From: Myxococcus hansupus
Lineage (GTDB): Bacteria > Myxococcota > Myxococcia > Myxococcales > Myxococcaceae
Reading direction: 5' to 3'
Length of the DNA: 64,000 bases
NCBI RefSeq assembly: GCF_000280925.3
Contig: NZ_CP012109.1
Location: forward strand, 1,876,001 to 1,940,000
Shown here: positions 62,616 through 64,000 of the stretch, piece after piece
Layout: each line of letters starts with the position of its first letter
How positions within the stretch are numbered: position 1 is the first letter of the stretch
Notes under the pieces: model-generated
Told to the model about the DNA's origin: nothing
Databases searched by the model: none
What the model saw: only the letters and a program-made list of their open reading frames with translations
Program-made: the position numbers and the translations under genes

Positions 62616-63317
62616 TCACCCGCTTTGACGCGGTGACCTGCAATGGCGATGAGGGCCTCCGAGAATGAGCCCGAGCGCGACGAGGAGAAGCGGCGCGCCA
62701 GTCGATGACGGCGCGGCTGGACTGGAGGCGCATCCGGAGGACTCCATGCGCGGAACGGAAGGCGTGGGGCGCGGGCCGACAGTCACCTGACCGCCTTCAT
62801 TCTGAGTGCCGGAGTCCGAGGGATCCTCTCCACCCACGCCCCCATCCTCCTCGGGTGCATCCCCGACGGTGAACCACGACACCGCGCTGCCGCTGGCGCC
62901 GCCTGCATTGTAGGCCCAGACCTCCCAACGGTAACTTCCTGGAGACAGTTCCTCGTCCTCCGTCAGCGTGATTTCTGTCGCCTCCGTGTTCAACTCCTGA
63001 ACGGTGCTGCCATCACGGAGAATTCTCAGCGCGTAACGGACAGGCCACTGATACGGGTCGAGGGATGCCTCCCAATGAAACGTGACGCGTCCATACAGAA
63101 GGCGAGCCCCTGCTCCAGGCCGAATGGGAACGGGCCTCGTAATGAAGTCGGAGTCGGGGAGGCCTGATGTCTTCGGGCCGTCCACCCGGTGGGCTCGTGC
63201 GTCGATGCGAAGCTCAGGAACTCCGACAGGCGTCGCGACGGCGGGGGATGTGGCCAACATCAGGGGGATGAGCGCGCCGAAAGAGCGGCGCAATGGCGTG
63301 GCGGTCGAAGTCGGCAA
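62616..63317 (-). CDS. Exported protein with MYXO-CTERM-like anchor
   Basis: 233 residues from a TTG at 63317, supported by GGAGGAG directly upstream; no in-frame ATG gives a signal peptide. Signal (LIPLMLATSPAVATP), a beta domain with FnIII-like ending (WPVRYALRILRDGSTVQELN ... YRWEVWAYNAGG), an acidic Gly/Asp/Ser linker (GDAPEEDGGVGGEDPSDSGT), then SSGCASSP, a hydrophobic stretch (APLLLVALGLILGG) and a basic tail. This is the MYXO-CTERM layout, a sorting signal for attachment to the outer membrane after processing. Ligand unknown. Confidence 0.75.
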   Translation of the reverse strand: MPTSTATPLRRSFGALIPLMLATSPAVATPVGVPELRIDARAHRVDGPKTSGLPDSDFITRPVPIRPGAGARLLYGRVTFHWEASLDPYQWPVRYALRILRDGSTVQELNTEATEITLTEDEELSPGSYRWEVWAYNAGGASGSAVSWFTVGDAPEEDGGVGGEDPSDSGTQNEGGQVTVGPRPTPSVPRMESSGCASSPAAPSSTGAPLLLVALGLILGGPHRHCRSPRQSG

Positions 63318-64000
63318 TGCTCCTCCATCACATGCGGCAATGTCTGTGAACCATGATGGACTTGTAACTGAGGGACAAGTGGTTCGCGGAGGGGCGTGCG
63401 TTGTGCATGGAGGGTGAAGTCGTAGATGTCATCCCGTGTCCGCATTCATCGATGGCGACGTTCAGCCCGCGCTGGATGCTCCACGAGTCCGTCGCGCCTG
63501 GTCGCTGCGGATGGCACGAAGCCGGTCCCTGCCGCAGGCGCAAGTTCAAGCCTCCAGCCAGGGTCGTCGAAAGGCCGCTGGCAAAGGACACTGCAGCCGA
63601 GCCGCGGCCGCCGCTTCTGAGCAGCAAGGGCGTCTCGAATGCGTCGGGCCCCCGGTCGTTCACCCGGACGCCCGACCGCGCTTCTTCCTAGGTGACCGGA
63701 GCAGCGTGATGCCCCCGGCCTTCGCCGCTCTGGAGACGCCCTGCCCATCCACTTCTCCATGCTTCTCGGAGCGTTGCGCGGGGATTCCGAGAGCGGATTC
63801 CATCGGCCCCTCGCGACGGGACTCCGCGGGGCGGGGCATGTGCCCGAACTCGCTGTGGATACATGCGGCGGGTCTTGGCGTACGCGAAGGCGGCTGGCGA
63901 CTGTGGTGCACCTGGGTTTGCTCTCGGCAGGTGCGAGGCTTGCCCCGGTACGAACGCCACCAAGGGGCAGTTGTGACGCCAGCGCGCCAGCAGGCTCAGG
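63318..64000. other. 683-base terminal region without a confident gene
   Basis: Several frames are open, none with a convincing start, ribosome binding site and composition. The best is minus strand 63663 to ~63430 (DAFETPLLLRSGGRGSAAVS, NLRLRQGPASCHPQRPG), which could be a decayed or partial exported protein. A gene beginning beyond 64000 could extend in from the right. Confidence 0.4.

Overview
The window looks like myxobacterial DNA (Myxococcus/Corallococcus type). It is very GC-rich with strong G/C at third codon positions. It is crowded with secreted proteins and lipoproteins, and it carries families typical of that group: DUF4476, TIGR02270, DUF4215/Stig1-type Cys repeats, RHS/YD proteins and a C-terminal Cys + membrane segment + basic tail resembling MYXO-CTERM. 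I saw no rRNA, tRNA, CRISPR array, integrase, transposase or complete insertion sequence.

Layout. 1-13 kb holds envelope and secreted proteins: the C-terminal part of an M48 metallopeptidase cut by the window edge, a TPR protein, a monofunctional peptidoglycan glycosyltransferase (mtgA), a HExxH lipoprotein, a DUF4476 protein, an esterase, a lipoprotein with a long Thr-Glu-Pro-Asp-Ala-Gly tandem repeat, and a beta-helix lipoprotein. 13-17 kb has a secreted VWA-domain protein and a DUF3943 protein. 17-22.4 kb is a type VI-like toxin cassette: TIGR02270 and DUF4150 (PAAR-like) on one strand, and divergently an AHH nuclease toxin, an Imm11-like protein, a ketosynthase-fold protein that has lost its catalytic residues, and an Imm49-like protein. 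22.5-29 kb holds a PNPOx-like protein with an apparently leaderless promoter, a polytopic membrane protein, two SUKH/SMI1-like genes (one with leucine-rich repeats) and a BNR-repeat secreted protein.

29.4-35.2 kb is a compact three-gene cassette. It ends in a 1321-residue protein that joins a nucleotidyltransferase-like core to a C39/papain-like cysteine peptidase domain. This cassette is the best candidate here for an undescribed effector. 35-46 kb carries an FAD oxidase, a lipoprotein plus giant RHS protein pair whose C-terminal tip has a HExxxH metal-site motif, a 5'-nucleotidase lipoprotein and maltose O-acetyltransferase.

46-54 kb shows decay: a coding remnant without a start, a chimeric nrfH/nrfA relic (two haem sites of NrfH joined to the start of NrfA), and a pseudogene frameshifted at a run of seven G. 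Between these lie small secreted proteins, a GH18-like/PKD/F5-8C protein and an SBBP-repeat protein. 54-64 kb has an F-type-lectin lipoprotein, an ankyrin-repeat exported protein, an EGF/DUF4215/Stig1 lipoprotein, DUF1993, a translationally coupled 3-hydroxyacyl-CoA dehydrogenase/JAB-domain pair, and a MYXO-CTERM-like protein started by TTG.

Strong hairpins close several transcripts (around 1010, 8280, 15220, 43485, 47930 and 60005). Functions come from motifs and family recall only; no searches were run.
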